From the NCBI GenBank assembly GCA_900175165.2, contig FWWN02000648.1, positions 1-42,625 on the forward strand: a DNA stretch of 42,625 nucleotides. The letters are read 5' to 3'. Under the pieces are notes generated by a model, which saw nothing but the letters and a program-made list of their open reading frames with translations, was not told the DNA's origin and ran no database searches. The stretch is from Rhizomucor pusillus (taxonomy: Eukaryota; Mucoromycota; Mucoromycetes; Mucorales; Lichtheimiaceae). The position numbers and the translations under genes were made by a program. This document shows positions 31,709 to 41,647 of the stretch, piece by piece. Every line of letters starts with the position of its first letter. The first letter of the stretch is position 1.

Positions 31709-33481
31709 ATGGAACTGCAGCACGTAGGGGGGACTTTGCAGCAAAAAGTGCCGGACGCTGTGCTGCCCAAGCAGCAAATGAATGATATCGCACACTTATA
31801 CAGCCAACTACAAGCAGCGTTTGACAAGACGGCTTCGACAGCCAGGTCCATAGCACACAAGCGATCCGAGAGTCTGTCGAATTCAGTTCCCTCGTCCACA
31901 CGTACATCGTCCGACACACAAGGCCGTACCAGCACAAACGCCAGCAGCCCCGTCACGCCGCATCATCTTCAGGCACATCCACTCATGTCGTGTGCATGTC
32001 ATCACTGGCTCGTTTCCGTCGACTCTGAGCACTGCGCCATATGCGACGAACCGGTCAAAGTGCTGCAACAGTGGCAGGAGGAACGTTCGCTGCAGTCTCA
32101 GACTATCGAGCGAACACAGAGTCAGCTTGGACGACTCAGAGGCGAATATAAGAATCACATCGCACAAAAGGAGCAGCTTGGACGACGCATTGTTGACACT
32201 GAAGCAGCGATAGAACAACGAACGAATGACATTCAAGCTCTGAAGCAAAATCTAAAGATTTTGCGTGCAAAGTGCGCTGATAAAAGCGTGCAAGTCAAGG
32301 AAATCCAGCAATCTCAAGAAGCCGTCAAACGAGAATTGGAAGACTTATCGCAGCGACTTTTTGAAGAAGCGAACGGGATGGTCAAACTAGAAAAAGAAGA
32401 AAAGCAACTTATCGAAATCGCACACGAAAAAGTAAAAACGGAGCTGCAAGAAGCCGAAACTGAAATTGTTAAAGTCAGAAAGGAGCTGCAAGCTTTACGG
32501 CATGAGATGGAACAGCTGAACACTAGGCGTCCACTCTCCTCATCATCGTCTCAGACACCCATCCGACCATCGTCCTCCCTGTCATTTAACAACCACGACC
32601 TTTCCGCCATAGATCAAGATAATGCAGCTCTTCAAATGGATCCCGACACTTATCTGATGAGGGCTCAGATAGACATGGCGATCGCACACGGTGAATCACT
32701 TGGAGTAGATGTCGAAGCTTCAGAAGATGATCATTGCCTAATGGATTTTCGACAATTCATGGATATCCTTCCGACGGTACCGCTCCGCAAAATACATTCT
32801 TTGCCATTTATGAAACAGTGCATAGAGGACGATGTAAAGCCGACACTTAGATTCGGACCTAATCCTCGCACTGCGAGCCGAAGGATTCTCGATGCGATCC
32901 TTGTCAAGACATGCTTTGTTGAGCCTTGTCCTGAAGGATTTGTAAAGGAGCAACCTCTCGTGCCTGACACAGCTTCACACAGTCTCTGGGAACGATTTTC
33001 ATCATCCTCGTCAATACAGGTTTTTACGGGATGTCCAGCTTGCGGTCGACATATTTCCAAAGAAGACAGACAGCAAGTACTGCGTTACCGATTCCGTACC
33101 TCTTATTTTGATGAATGGACCTGCATTGATCGATATTGTCGCGACCGTATTGAGAGTGTTATCCAATTCTACGCATTTTTACGGCAATTACGAGTCGGTG
33201 CTTACAAACGCAGATCACTGACAGACATATACCAAGAATGCGCACGATTACGACTGCAGATGTATCTCGCAAGGTACGTTTCAGTTATATATTTTATTAT
33301 ACATCTAGCTCATTGTTGCATATTCTCTAGAACGGGTGCATTGCCCACTGTTTTACAAGGATTCGGTTTAGATACCAATTTGATTGCAGAGCCATCTACA
33401 GGTTACTTGGATAACAACGACAAGCACGTGTCTAAAGAAACAACTCTCTCATCCTCCAGAGAATCGATTATTACTGTCTAG
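31709..33481 (+). CDS. SEC2: SEC2/Rabin8-like Rab GTPase exchange factor
   Basis: Exons 31709-33273 and 33331-33481 give 571 residues. Residues about 115-275 form a long coiled coil that includes ELEDLSQRLFEEANGMVKLE, the hallmark of the Sec2 domain that catalyses GDP/GTP exchange on Sec4/Rab8 for exocytic vesicles. Residues about 340-520 match the Rabin8/RAB3IP C-terminal region (LMDFRQFMDILPTVPLRKIH, FRTSYFDEWTCIDRYCRDRI, FYAFLRQLRVG). Two Cys clusters are visible: CACHHW plus CAIC at about 94-113, and CPACGRH plus CIDRYC at about 443-475; both could bind zinc. The two regions are separated by a Ser/Thr-rich linker. The start codon is the first in the long open exon; a missed 5' exon is possible. 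Confidence 0.85.
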   Translation: MELQHVGGTLQQKVPDAVLPKQQMNDIAHLYSQLQAAFDKTASTARSIAHKRSESLSNSVPSSTRTSSDTQGRTSTNASSPVTPHHLQAHPLMSCACHHWLVSVDSEHCAICDEPVKVLQQWQEERSLQSQTIERTQSQLGRLRGEYKNHIAQKEQLGRRIVDTEAAIEQRTNDIQALKQNLKILRAKCADKSVQVKEIQQSQEAVKRELEDLSQRLFEEANGMVKLEKEEKQLIEIAHEKVKTELQEAETEIVKVRKELQALRHEMEQLNTRRPLSSSSSQTPIRPSSSLSFNNHDLSAIDQDNAALQMDPDTYLMRAQIDMAIAHGESLGVDVEASEDDHCLMDFRQFMDILPTVPLRKIHSLPFMKQCIEDDVKPTLRFGPNPRTASRRILDAILVKTCFVEPCPEGFVKEQPLVPDTASHSLWERFSSSSSIQVFTGCPACGRHISKEDRQQVLRYRFRTSYFDEWTCIDRYCRDRIESVIQFYAFLRQLRVGAYKRRSLTDIYQECARLRLQMYLARYVSVIYFIIHLAHCCIFSRTGALPTVLQGFGLDTNLIAEPSTGYLDNNDKHVSKETTLSSSRESIITV

Positions 33482-33701
33482 TCTTTATTTTCCATTTACA
33501 CCTTGTTTATGTCTATTATACTACATTCGTCTTTTAGTAATCATAATGTCACGAGTCATTCTCTGAACTCCTTTTGGTGTCCAGTCATCGTCGAATTTTG
33601 CTGTATGGTACTATATCCAAAGAGATACATGCTGGAGATCATATATATCGCTTTTATAAATTGCAATTCATGTGATTAAGCTACATATAAAGCTACATCA
33701 G

Positions 33702-34254
33702 CTAGTACAACGAATTTGCGAAAGCTAAGGCGCCGATTGAAATGGCTAAAGCGTACACCGTCAATGAAAATGCGGCAGCAACCTGCTTGAACGGAGACAC
33801 AGCTTCCGTTATAGCCCAAATGATGGCGAAGAAAAGTAATCTGCATAAGTGAGTTTCTAAGTATGTCGGCTGATACAATAGCAGAAACTTACATCCAGGA
33901 TAGTACAAGCACACTCCTTGGTTGTCCAGTAGACAATGCTGTATTTAGGAAGATGGCTACCAGCAATGCCAGAAGGCTGTTCCTGAGGATATCACTGACT
34001 TTACTGACCTGTTCGAAACTTATGAGTATGAAGCAGCAATATTCGTAACTTCTGTATTATCAATGTTCAGTACACACCTTGGACGATATGTCACTCTTTT
34101 GCTGTTGTCCGGGTTGGCTTGAACCAGCTTGTCCTTCCTCCGTCGCAGTCTCTGGCTGCATTCCAATGCTCCGAAGTGCTTGACGGACAACCCAGGCAAT
34201 GCCCCACAACAGAAACAGGACAAATAGACTTGCACATGTGGACCGAGGATACAT
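33702..34254 (-). CDS. Small multi-span membrane protein, unknown function
   Basis: Exons 34078-34254, 33893-34008 and 33702-33840 join in frame to 143 residues. Three to four hydrophobic segments are evident: CASLFVLFLLWGIAWVV (near the N-terminus), LLALLVAIFLNTAL, LVLSWILLFFAIIWAIT and the C-terminal FSLTVYALAISIGALAFA. A polar Gln/Ser/Glu linker (MQPETATEEGQAGSSQPGQQ) lies after the first. Joins are supported by frame and by the continuous hydrophobic helix made across the last intron. The start at 34254 is the first Met before the first helix. I do not recognise a family. A tail-end SEC2 neighbour 220 nt away is convergent. Confidence 0.65.
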
Positions 34255-34741
34255 CCTTGTATTGCCGATGCAAGAAAAAAATGGCGTGGCGAGTAAAGGA
34301 AGAAGAGAGCGGGGGAAGCCATACAATGTATTCAAACAACTTTTCAAGCCTTATTTCATCAGAATGACAGCATCATTTGCGTCTTCAAAGGCGTCACATA
34401 ACCTATATGGAATCTGATAGATGTACTGTTTGAAGGCTATAAACTTGTCGATCGCATGAATTTTCTGTGTCTTATGGGAAGCCGCGCCTAGCAAATTACA
34501 TGGCACAGTGACCATTTTTAACTGTAACTCCAGATAGGTAGTATAGTTAAATGGAAAGAAGGAAGACTAAACATAATGCGAATACTTGCGTGTTCAGACA
34601 CCGAGATATGAAAGGGACGAACAGCTTCAACACGGTTCAAATACATACCCAAAGCTTTGCTGAAATATTCGGTCGCCCAATTGAAGGCCCTTGATTTCAT
34701 CAGCGGACGTAGTTACTCACCTCACAGCTCACACTTTCACC
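34255..34741. promoter_or_regulatory. Divergent promoter region, membrane protein / TLG2
   Basis: These 487 nt lie between two divergent starts. No further gene is supported. The sequence AGCTCACACTTTCACC just before the TLG2 ATG is pyrimidine-leaning; no TATA box is clear. Confidence 0.35.
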
Positions 34742-36018
34742 ATGGCCACGCGTAGCCGCACGCTGCTATTCCTTCAATATCGAAACTCATATGCTCGGAC
34801 ACAATCTTCGTCTCATTACTCTAGTGGAGACACAGAGAGGGAGGGACTTATTGAAAGCTCTGACAGCGTAATTGAAATGTCGGTTCTTCCTCCACAATGG
34901 TAATTCATACGAGAACTATCCCCTTATGTTGTATCTAAGCAAAGCATTTAGGGTCGATGTTGTCGAGGAAGTAGACGAAGCTCTTGACAAAATTAAGGAC
35001 AAAAGTACGAATGCGGTTTTCACGATGCTGACATCCAGTTTATGTGTATGCTCATCTTTGTTCACATAGTTACACGACTAGAAGGCATGCATCGCAAGCA
35101 CTTGTTACCTGGGTTTGACGACAGAACATCCGACGAAGCCGCCATCGAGAATCTTACTTCAGAGATCACGGATGTAATATCTTAGCAACGATATGTGCGA
35201 TTTTGCAGGAGATTTATTCAATTGTCGCAGGAATTTTATCGTATCAAACGGGATATTCAAAGGATTCATGCAGCAGAGGGTACTGGGGCCTCAGATCAAG
35301 ATCGACTATTAGCTAGGAATATACAGACAAGCCTAGCAACCAAGGTACAAGAAGTATCATCGTCATTCCGAAAAAAGCAATCTTCGTATCTGCAAAGTAA
35401 ATGTAAACTGCACAATACTCGAAAAAGGCACACACTGAAGTCACTCTGATCCTGGAATAGAGATGCGAGGACAGGAAAATCGCAAGGCGAACATATTGGG
35501 CTTGGAAACCAGTCTGAGCAACGATGCGGCAGAGTTATTATTGGATGAGGATACCCAAATGGTAGGCTATCATGGCCGCATCGCCAATGATTTTACAGCG
35601 CAGGCTAAAGAATGCTTATTTCTTTAGAATTTTACGGATTCACAGCTGGCAGTTTTGGAGAGCAACGAAGCAACTATTGATCAGCGGGAACGTGAGATCA
35701 ACCAGATAGCAAAATCAATCCATCAATTAGCAGAGATATTCCGAGATTTACAAACGCTTGTCATTGATCAAGGCACCATGCTGGATCGAATCGACTATAA
35801 TATAGAGCAATCTGCTATTCAACTCAAGGAAGCTACTGTACAATTAGACAAAGTATGTAAATGCAGCAAGATGCATACAGTTCTTATTGAGACTCATCGT
35901 TTATCACCAGGGTGCACGATATCAAAGCAAGACTCGACGTCGAAAACTGATACTATTGCTTATTTTGATTATTTGCTTACTTGTAATGATTCTTATCGCC
36001 AAAGCCACAAAGTCATGA
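34742..36018 (+). CDS. TLG2: Syntaxin-16/TLG2-type t-SNARE, interrupted by in-frame TAG
   Basis: Exons 34742-34899, 34952-35004, 35070-35396, 35461-35561, 35628-35852 and 35911-36018 make a 324-codon frame. The N-terminus MATRSRTLLFLQYRNSYA and the Habc helices (VDVVEEVDEALDKIKDK, LEGMHRKHLLPGFDD, LATKVQEVSSSFRKKQSSYL) match the family. A Qa-SNARE motif spans exon 5 end to exon 6 (LESNEATIDQREREINQIAK, zero-layer Gln in RDLQTLV). A C-terminal tail anchor follows (LILLLILIICLLVMILI). TLG2 drives fusion at the trans-Golgi/endosome. The oddity is TAG at 35183-35185, within the second Habc helix, with the reading frame continuous on both sides (..EITDVIS, stop, QRYVRFCRR..). No splice pair of realistic length removes it. 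Pseudogene, readthrough and sequence error are all open. Confidence 0.8.
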
Positions 36019-36176
36019 TACCCTCATCTTCGGTTTCCATTCTATCGCACGCCCTACCCATCCGGCCCGTTAATTTCTTAGCTCGGCAATACCATAGAGC
36101 ACCTAAAAATATTGACCACTTTATAATAGCTTAATACAGCTCGAAGCTCCTCCATTGTGTACACTAAAGCGTGCGG

Positions 36177-37668
36177 TTACAGTATGGTTAGCATAAGAAT
36201 CTGGCATTGGCCTGGTCTCAGGGAAACGCTGTACGACTCCGAGTAAATGCCCATGTCTTGTCCAGTCCAGACGTCTTTGATTTGAACCCGTCCAACTACA
36301 CCAACATCTTCAAGGTGGACTTTCACATGACAACTGATGCCAAGAATGAACGGAAAGACATGTACGTTGAAGAGGCCGACGCAAACGCGGCCATCTGGCA
36401 TTCGTTTCCACCACACCTGCTTCTTACTTTGGCTGGAACCAATAGGTCTTGGCATGATGCCTGTCTGATGTATCTCGAGTATTCCTGGATGATTAAACCA
36501 AGTCAAGTATTTCGTGGGAATTCGCCGTGGATCTGATCCGATGCAAAAGATGGAACTGGTCAATGCCCAGAAGCTGATGTATGATATCCGTACATCATCA
36601 TTATCTAATCCATCGACGCATCGATCGTTGACGGTCATACCAACAAGGACAACATCGAGATCGATGTAAAACTCATTTTCTACGGCTGCATCAGCCCATT
36701 CAGAAACCTTTGCGATACGCTGCAGGACTCGATAGGAGGATGTCATGGTCTTGGTTGAATAGCTCTCGATATCACTAAAGATTCTCGTCCCGTTGGCGAA
36801 AACTGCCCAATCTTTGGAATATTCAATGTCTGAGGACCATGAGAGCTCGATAAATATATTGTGTCTTGTAAATGCACGATGCATCATGGATAGACACGCG
36901 CGTGTATCGGGCAGGGAATCACTTTCGGCAGGCCCACATCCATCGATCTTGACGTAACTGATATTCCAGTCTGCAAACAAGTCTGCTAAAGAGTCGTAAT
37001 AAGCCTGTACAAGATCATTGTGTTCGTCCGGCATGTAGGTCGTATCTGGAAAACCGTTGCCTTGCTTCTTTAGTCTACAAAGCTCGCCGAGTCGGTGGCC
37101 AGCATGGCCCTTTATAGGAAGGTTGGCATCAGCTGCATCTCGTCGTATGCCTGGAAGAATGTATACTCCCAACTTCTGTCCATTTTGCGCAAGATATTTC
37201 GATAGGGCTTTCAGACCCTTTGGAAATAAGTCAGTTCTGTATATCCATCGACCATATCTGTCACACGCGTTGCTCCATCCAGCATCCAGGTTAATGAATT
37301 CATATTGCGGCATTTTAGCGCGCAGGCAGTCCGAGATTTCGCGTATGGATTTCTCGTTGAACCTACATTATTCCAATCTGTTGTCTAAGCGGGCTGTGTG
37401 AAAGTGTAAATGCCCGTAGGCTTTACGTGTTCCATACCAAGGTTGATCATGCCGTCCACCATAGCCAGGTATGCCATCAAGGATTTGTGTGGACCACGTT
37501 GAAAAGCCTAGAATCGGTCGGCATTCTTTGGATCTACATTGATGCAAATCGTGAGCACTGACTACTCTATAGCATCCACTGAACATGATTCTCATCTTAC
37601 CTTGTTTCTCTTAATCCGAAGTCATCTTTTTCGATACAGACATATTCATGCTCTGTCAGGACCGTCAT
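36177..37668 (-). CDS. GH27-type alpha-galactosidase-like glycoside hydrolase
   Basis: Exons 37601-37668, 37438-37533 and 36177-37362 give 449 residues. The fold is the (beta/alpha)8 melibiase type: PILGFSTWS, PGYGG, INLDAGWS, RYGRWIYRTDLFPKGLKALS and KLGVYILPG. The nucleophile motif is YVKIDGCG (Asp195), and a probable acid/base lies in RIFSDIES (Asp252). FWALTSSIFCIGSDPRRIPT is followed by a C-terminal beta domain (WWKRMPDGRVCVGLFN). It should release terminal alpha-galactose from oligosaccharides or glycans. No signal peptide is visible at the ATG at 37668, whereas fungal GH27 enzymes are usually secreted, so the start may lie in an unseen exon or the enzyme is intracellular. It shares a short divergent promoter with FMC1. 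Confidence 0.82.
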
Positions 37669-37881
37669 CAGAATATGTTTTAACTGTTTATGTGATCAAG
37701 TTTGCAAGAAAGATGAGAAAGAAGAAAAAGGAGAAAGAGAGGAGAAAGGAATGAATATGGTTGTAAAAGGGACTACCATGCAGTGCTAACCGTCGGCGAA
37801 ATTCTCAACTGTTGCTGCTGTCAAAAAGCACTCTGGACTTTCCAGCCATCATCACCTTTTTTTCCTAAAGATCTTTCACGC
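37669..37881. promoter_or_regulatory. Bidirectional promoter (alpha-galactosidase / FMC1) with polypurine run
   Basis: The 213 nt between two divergent starts contain a purine run at 37705-37752 (AAGAAGAAAAAGGAGAAAGA and neighbours). In the alpha-galactosidase orientation this is a CT tract 40-85 nt before its start, like the tract upstream of the LRR gene. The FMC1 side is also pyrimidine-leaning (CACCTTTTTTTCC at 37853). Confidence 0.45.
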
Positions 37882-38353
37882 ATGCGCTTGTCCTCGTTGT
37901 CAACGTACCGTAATCTGCTTCGAGAAGTCAACAGACAAGTACCTATCGTTCAACTGTATTCGCACTCAAGAAGCAAACACTGAACTATTATTAGTTTTCG
38001 AAATCAAACAATGTCTTCGTACAACAATTACGGTCGATATACAGAGAGAATAAGAACGTAACAGATCCTGACAGGATCGAGGCTCTGAACCGCAATGCAG
38101 AGAATGTATTGGTATATCTGAGGAGTTCTAGACAGCACAAGGTACATTCGTCAAGGCATACATTGAACCGAAACCCTGGCAACTAACTGGGATGTAGGAA
38201 CTTCGTGAACGGTACGCGGCAGTCGTTATGGAGCAAAAGAAGAAGGTTGAACTTACAGCTAAACGTGTCGGTCTCGAGTTGCCGAAAGAGTACAAACCTG
38301 ACGCTCACGACGTTCCCACCAGCCGTGTTTTAAATGCGTTCCAGAAGCAATAA
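37882..38353 (+). CDS. FMC1: FMC1-like LYR-family mitochondrial protein
   Basis: Exons 37882-37938, 38049-38141 and 38198-38353 give 101 residues. The N-terminal helix has an LYR-like motif (STYRNLLREV). NAENVLVYLRSSRQHKELRERY and VELTAKRVGLELPKEY then match the FMC1 family. Fmc1 assists assembly or stability of the F1 part of mitochondrial ATP synthase, with Atp12, in the matrix. The first intron (37939-38048) needs the acceptor AGAG to keep frame; it is the least certain join. Other LYR proteins are the main alternative, but the ARRVGLELP-type signature favours FMC1. Confidence 0.75.
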
Positions 38354-38484
38354 ATAGATTTTTTAGACGACTCTGATTTGCAACAGTTTCCGGTTAGCTG
38401 GAAGCTGGAGCGAACTTGCATGCAGACATGTCATACAAACGACTGGAAGAATTTTCCAGGGCTTCGATGTTCTCAATGTATTGT

Positions 38485-38752
38485 ACTGGATTTCCACTAA
38501 CCATTAGCGCTCAGGAGACAAGCCATTTGGCGGGCAATTTATTTTTTGCGTTTGGGTCCAAATTATTTAACGGATCCCTCCTATGAATTTGGCCACGCTT
38601 TTCGCATTTACACCCAGCCTCTTTTCATAGTTTTCTCGTACGCGCTAATTCCTTTATTTCTATATTATTATTATGTATTTATTTGTAATCGCAAGCTACA
38701 ACTACAGTATCTCTTCCTTATTCAGGCATCGATCAAAAAATAAAACTGAATG
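38485..38752 (+). repeat. Left inverted arm
   Basis: About 90% identical by eye to the reverse complement of 39021-39259, allowing for one AT-rich insertion. It codes, on the minus strand, the last residues of the transposase fragment. Confidence 0.75.
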
Positions 38753-39033
38753 CTGGATCCAGCCCTGGCAACCAGCTTGAGAAATGAGGTTAGCGAATTT
38801 TTGATCCTGTCCGTCAGGTTGTTTTCGGATGTCAAAGGATCACCTCGTCTGGCACCGGCCTTCAACTTCGACCAAAATTCTTCGACGGGGTTTAGGAAAG
38901 GAGAATACAGAGGGAGGTAGAGGCTCTTGAATCCTCGCTTCTCTATTAGCTCTTGGACGGCCTGAGGTTTGTGTATCGGCGCATTATCCATCTCAATCTT
39001 ATTGCCAAGGCTGGATACGACATTTAGTTTCAT
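38722..39033 (-). pseudogene. Tc1/mariner DDE transposase, C-terminal fragment
   Basis: The fragment reads EMDNAPIHKPQAVQELI and SLYLPLYSPFLNPVEEFWSK. These hold the second catalytic Asp (in MDNAPIHK) and the third acidic residue (NPVEEFW) of the DDE nuclease. A region of about 100 residues is open to a stop in the left arm. All upstream transposase sequence is absent and is replaced by the inverted arm. Confidence 0.8.
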
Positions 39034-39259
39034 TTTGTCGATGCTTGAACAGGGAGGAGATTTTGTGATTGTAGCTTTCGATTTTTAATAAAGGAATTAG
39101 CGTGTACGAGAAAACTATGAAAAGAGGCTGGGTGTAAATGCGAAAAGCGTGGCCAAATTCATAGGAGGGATCCGTTAAATAATTTAGACCCAAACGCAAA
39201 AAATAATTTGCCCGCCAAATGGCTTGTCTCCTGAGCGCTAACGGTTAGTGGAAATCAGT
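39021..39259 (-). repeat. Right inverted arm
   Basis: Inverted partner of 38485-38752, ending at GGTTAGTGGAAATC near 39256. The similarity extends weakly further inward to about 39000. Confidence 0.75.
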
Positions 39260-39779
39260 CTTTCCGAAAAATAAAGTTGCGTTTTGCAGATGCATTTGGC
39301 GGACTTGCGAAGCTAAGCATGACGCTAATAAATGACGTTAGTTGTGGCGGGTGGACACTAAGAATACTGCCCTTTCCCCATCCTGCCCTCTCCAGTCTCT
39401 AGAAATAAATCACTAAACACAGACTCTATTAAAAAAATAACCTGCGTAACATTCCACTTTGAGCGCTAAAACCCATGTTTGGAAAGCGTTTCACCTCTGT
39501 CATTGGCCGATGGTGCCCTCAAATTCGAAAAAATCGCTGCGGAAGCACTTTTTCCCTGGCGGCTGTAGTGATCTGAGGACCGGATGGTGTGCCGATTTTT
39601 TGATGGAAGACTATAGTTAATTAATTTATACATCATCCACAAGCGTTGGATGGAAAAGTGTATAACACGAAATGGGCTACAAAATTAATGTTCACTTTTG
39701 AAGCTAGGCAGACAGAACAGACACCAATCCGAAGAACTCAAGGTTGAAAATTTTTGGGTATTCATCACCTCTATTCCCA
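39260..39779. other. Gene-poor stretch right of the transposon
   Basis: No gene is supported. Contents are AT-rich sequence without recognisable motifs up to the third repeat copy. Confidence 0.4.
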
Positions 39780-40100
39780 AAATCCCCAGTGTCTTTGCGC
39801 GAAGCGCATCGCGACGAAGGAGCGGTCCAACACGTTCAGGAGATATAGAGGTGAACACTACTGTTATGGACCAAGCCGAAAATGCGTACGTGCACGGCGA
39901 CGCAGGAAGGCCAACAGCAAATCAAGAATATATTCCATCGAGCGCCGGTCCGAATAAACCGGAAATTCGGCGGTGCATTTTCAGTGAATTCGAGGCGTTG
40001 TGCTACTCGCTTGGCCTTCATAAACCTCCATTCTCCGGCGGTTTTGCATCCGCTTCGCTACTGCAAACAATATTCCTCAAACGTCGAATTCATCCTGAAA
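39780..40100 (-). repeat. Dispersed repeat, copy C (longest)
   Basis: On the minus strand the segment 39785-39975 matches copy A at 18150-18332. The segment 40010-40060 matches copy B at 30050-30100 in the same orientation, and the left end of copy A in the opposite one. Long open frames cross it on both strands, but they are not conserved between copies, so I treat it as non-coding. Confidence 0.55.
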
Positions 40101-41647
40101 TTTCTTGAACCTAGCACGCGAAAAGATACAACGCTTTGTGCAACTTCCTTCTTTGCTGCTCGGTTTCCTTTTGGATCGCTAAAATCCAGAAATGTCAAGC
40201 ATTTCGCATAGGTTTCCATGGTCTTTTTTCTCTGCATGCATATAAAAGCTTCGAAAGGCGAATCAACGGGAGTTTCTTCTTTTGATATTCGCTTCAGCAT
40301 TCCGTCTTCAACTTAATGTTATTCCTCCAAAATACTGCGCCAATGACGTTGCAACCATTGTGGTGAAACCGGTCATGTTCGATGTTCCAGCAGACTATGC
40401 ATCTACAACAGTTTCGATGCATACGTATTGCATATCATACTGCAGTATATTATGATCGAGTGCTGTCAATTGATATATACATTACAAAGTAGATTGCATT
40501 CTCGATAACAGTGGGTGGTTATCGAGATCATATTTTCATTCCATTGCTGTTATAATCTTCAGCAGAGGCTCATTTTGATAGCCGACTTTATACATCGTCT
40601 TATTCTCACATCTGAGTCGTTCTCGCCTACAATGCCTAATCTTAAGCTACGGCTCCGGAACCCAAGAAAGATGGCGAAAGCTGCACGATATAGCGATAAT
40701 TCAGACACCACAGACCCTGTTGCATGTAAGCTTCTCTATCCTCAATATCGACGAATCTTCAAAACCGCAAGTAATCAATAAGGTATATCCAATGACCTAA
40801 AGATATTATGCCCTGCTGTTAACAGTAAACCTGGAATTTCCATGGAACCTGGAACCTCGATGGCGGATGCATTGCCAGATTTTGCATAATTCGGAATCTC
40901 GATGGCGGATATAAATCCAGCGTTGGGAGAGACACGCGAGTCTGTTTTGGCACGATGCACTATCCAAGGTGTACTTCTGATTACCTACAAAATTGGCTTA
41001 GAGGTAAGCACATTCTGTGGAAGCTCGTGTAGGAAGATCGAAAGCTCCAAATAGCGCTGTACTTGCATACGACACAGAAAGATTTTTTGTAGAGACGCCT
41101 ATAAAATGAGCAGTCACCGTAGGTTTCTTTTTTCTTTTTATCTTTTGCAGAAATAATTATATGGCAAGCTAGAACATCAAATCTTTTAAGATTGCAAACG
41201 ATTGATCGTTGATGCAGATTGAAGCATGTTTATATATACTTCTCGAGCGAATTATGCATGCAGCTTCTCTGCTCTCTGGCGTCTTCCCCTGTGCTCTGTG
41301 ATCTCTTGCATGCTCTACACAAGTCATGGAAAGACATGGTTCCGGATTTTCCAAGTTGTGTGCCAAAATCTTACCCATATTCTAAGGCGTGCGTGCGGAG
41401 TGACAAGTATTTTTTGCTTGCAAGTGCGTATCATTCTATCCAAGCAAGTCTCCTCTGTACGTCCTGGGCATGACGTTAAACTGCCCATGGTTGCCTGCTG
41501 GTGCGCCGCCTCCTTCAAAAATGTATTTTTTTACACATTGTCCTTTCCCTTTTGGTCGCGTCTTCCCTGCCCTGACACGATGCGTGGTCTCCGCCAAAAA
41601 ATTAATCAATTTAGTTTCAAAGTTCTCTTTCTATCTTGACAGTCAAC
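40101..41647. other. Gene-poor region with a short direct repeat
   Basis: I can support no gene. A candidate start at 40631 (MPNLKLRLRNPRKMAKAARY) opens about 30 codons ending at a donor-like GTAAGC at 40726 but joins nothing recognisable. GGAA(C/T)CTCGATGGCGGAT occurs twice, at 40851-40868 and 40893-40910. The remainder looks like decayed intergenic sequence leading into the GCM-type element. Confidence 0.35.

Larger units (their letters stand above)
38485..39259 (-). mobile_element. Palindromic, truncated Tc1/mariner element
   Basis: The element is bounded by long inverted arms: left 38485-38752 and right (inverted) 39021-39259. Both start near GATTTCCACTAACC and share TTAGCGCTCAGGAGACAAGC and GGATCCCTCCTATGAATTTG. 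Between and partly within the arms lies the C-terminal part of a transposase (38722-39033, minus). The left arm carries an extra AT-rich block of about 25 nt near 38660-38690. The N-terminal HTH domain and first catalytic Asp are missing, so the copy is non-autonomous. A TA target-site duplication was not clear. Confidence 0.7.

Noticed and set aside
35174..35185. A 12-nt micro-intron GTAATATCTTAG in TLG2
   Set aside because: Far below any plausible spliceosomal intron length. The alternative 35-nt GT..AG pair ending at 35208 breaks the frame. Kept as an in-frame stop.
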